DNA of 5,470 nucleotides from the NCBI GenBank assembly GCA_020629335.1, contig JAHDDN010000389.1:1-5470 (forward strand), read 5' to 3'. The notes beneath the pieces were generated by a model. It ran no database searches. It was not told where the DNA came from and was given only the letters and a program-made list of their open reading frames with translations. Source of the DNA: Chitinophagales bacterium (GTDB lineage: Bacteria; Bacteroidota; Bacteroidia; Chitinophagales; UBA2359). The translations under genes and the position numbers were made by a program. Shown here in pieces: positions 5,386 through 5,470 of this stretch (position 1 is its first letter; each line of letters starts with the position of its first letter).

Positions 5386-5470
5386 AAAGTAAAACAACAG
5401 GGGAGGAATTTGAGCTTTTATTAGACAATAATTCAGTCATCTTATTTTCCTTCTTAACCAACACCCAATA
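5382..5470 (+). CDS. Possible 5' end of a gene cut by the window edge
   Basis: A frame starting with GTG at 5382, overlapping the previous stop as GTGA, stays open to the window end (29 codons seen). It begins VKSKTTGEEFELLLDNNSVI and continues LFSFLTNTQ. An acidic amphipathic helix followed by a hydrophobic strand is faintly like the N terminus of thioredoxin-fold proteins (F-x-x-L-L-D-x-N then a hydrophobic strand), but no CxxC motif is reached and the similarity is too short to name a family. Only sequence beyond 5470 can settle it. Confidence 0.3.
   Translation, partial: MKSKTTGEEFELLLDNNSVILFSFLTNTQ

Noticed and set aside
1..5470. CRISPR array, tRNA, rRNA or transposase gene
   Set aside because: No regularly spaced repeats, no tRNA cloverleaf or rRNA stretch was noticed, and no transposase-like protein is encoded.

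Overview
The window looks like chromosomal DNA of a Bacteroidota bacterium, probably an environmental lineage. The reasons are an AT-rich background, start codons without clear Shine-Dalgarno sequences, promoter-like TAnnTTTG boxes, a lipoprotein with an acidic stretch after its lipid-anchored cysteine, and proteins with a Bacteroidota flavour. Family names come from recognised motifs and memory; no search was run. The genus cannot be told.

Left part (1-1573, + strand): an unrecognised 270-aa outer-membrane-type lipoprotein (78-890) is followed by a 332-bp gap. The gap holds a strikingly GC-rich block (about 1006-1170) with several nested inverted repeats, probably a dispersed intergenic element or a structured RNA. 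Then comes a 116-aa protein that I recognise as an Imm51-type immunity protein of polymorphic toxin systems (1223-1573), with no toxin gene in the window. Its 3' end overlaps the convergent serine hydrolase gene by 4 bp.

Centre (5033 down to 1570, - strand): a four-gene cluster reads ABC ATPase, six-helix ABC-2-like membrane protein, short YtrA-type GntR regulator, secreted class C beta-lactamase-like serine hydrolase. The last three are tightly packed (ATGA overlap, then a 9-bp gap). A 147-bp gap separates ATPase and membrane protein, and it holds a terminator-like hairpin over the ATPase stop codon and an 80-bp nested inverted repeat. Upstream of the ATPase lies a good Bacteroidota promoter (TTG-N20-TATCTTTG on the - strand) followed by the palindrome ATTAGTGTACTAAT, a plausible operator for the cluster's own GntR protein. 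Together this suggests a self-regulated ABC module linked to the cell envelope; its signal and substrate are unknown.

Right end (5034-5470): a divergent intergenic region is followed by two short + strand reading frames that overlap by GTGA. The second runs off the window. Both are tentative.

The parts most worth following up are the two structured intergenic elements, the intra-operon hairpin, the promoter/operator arrangement and the orphan immunity gene.
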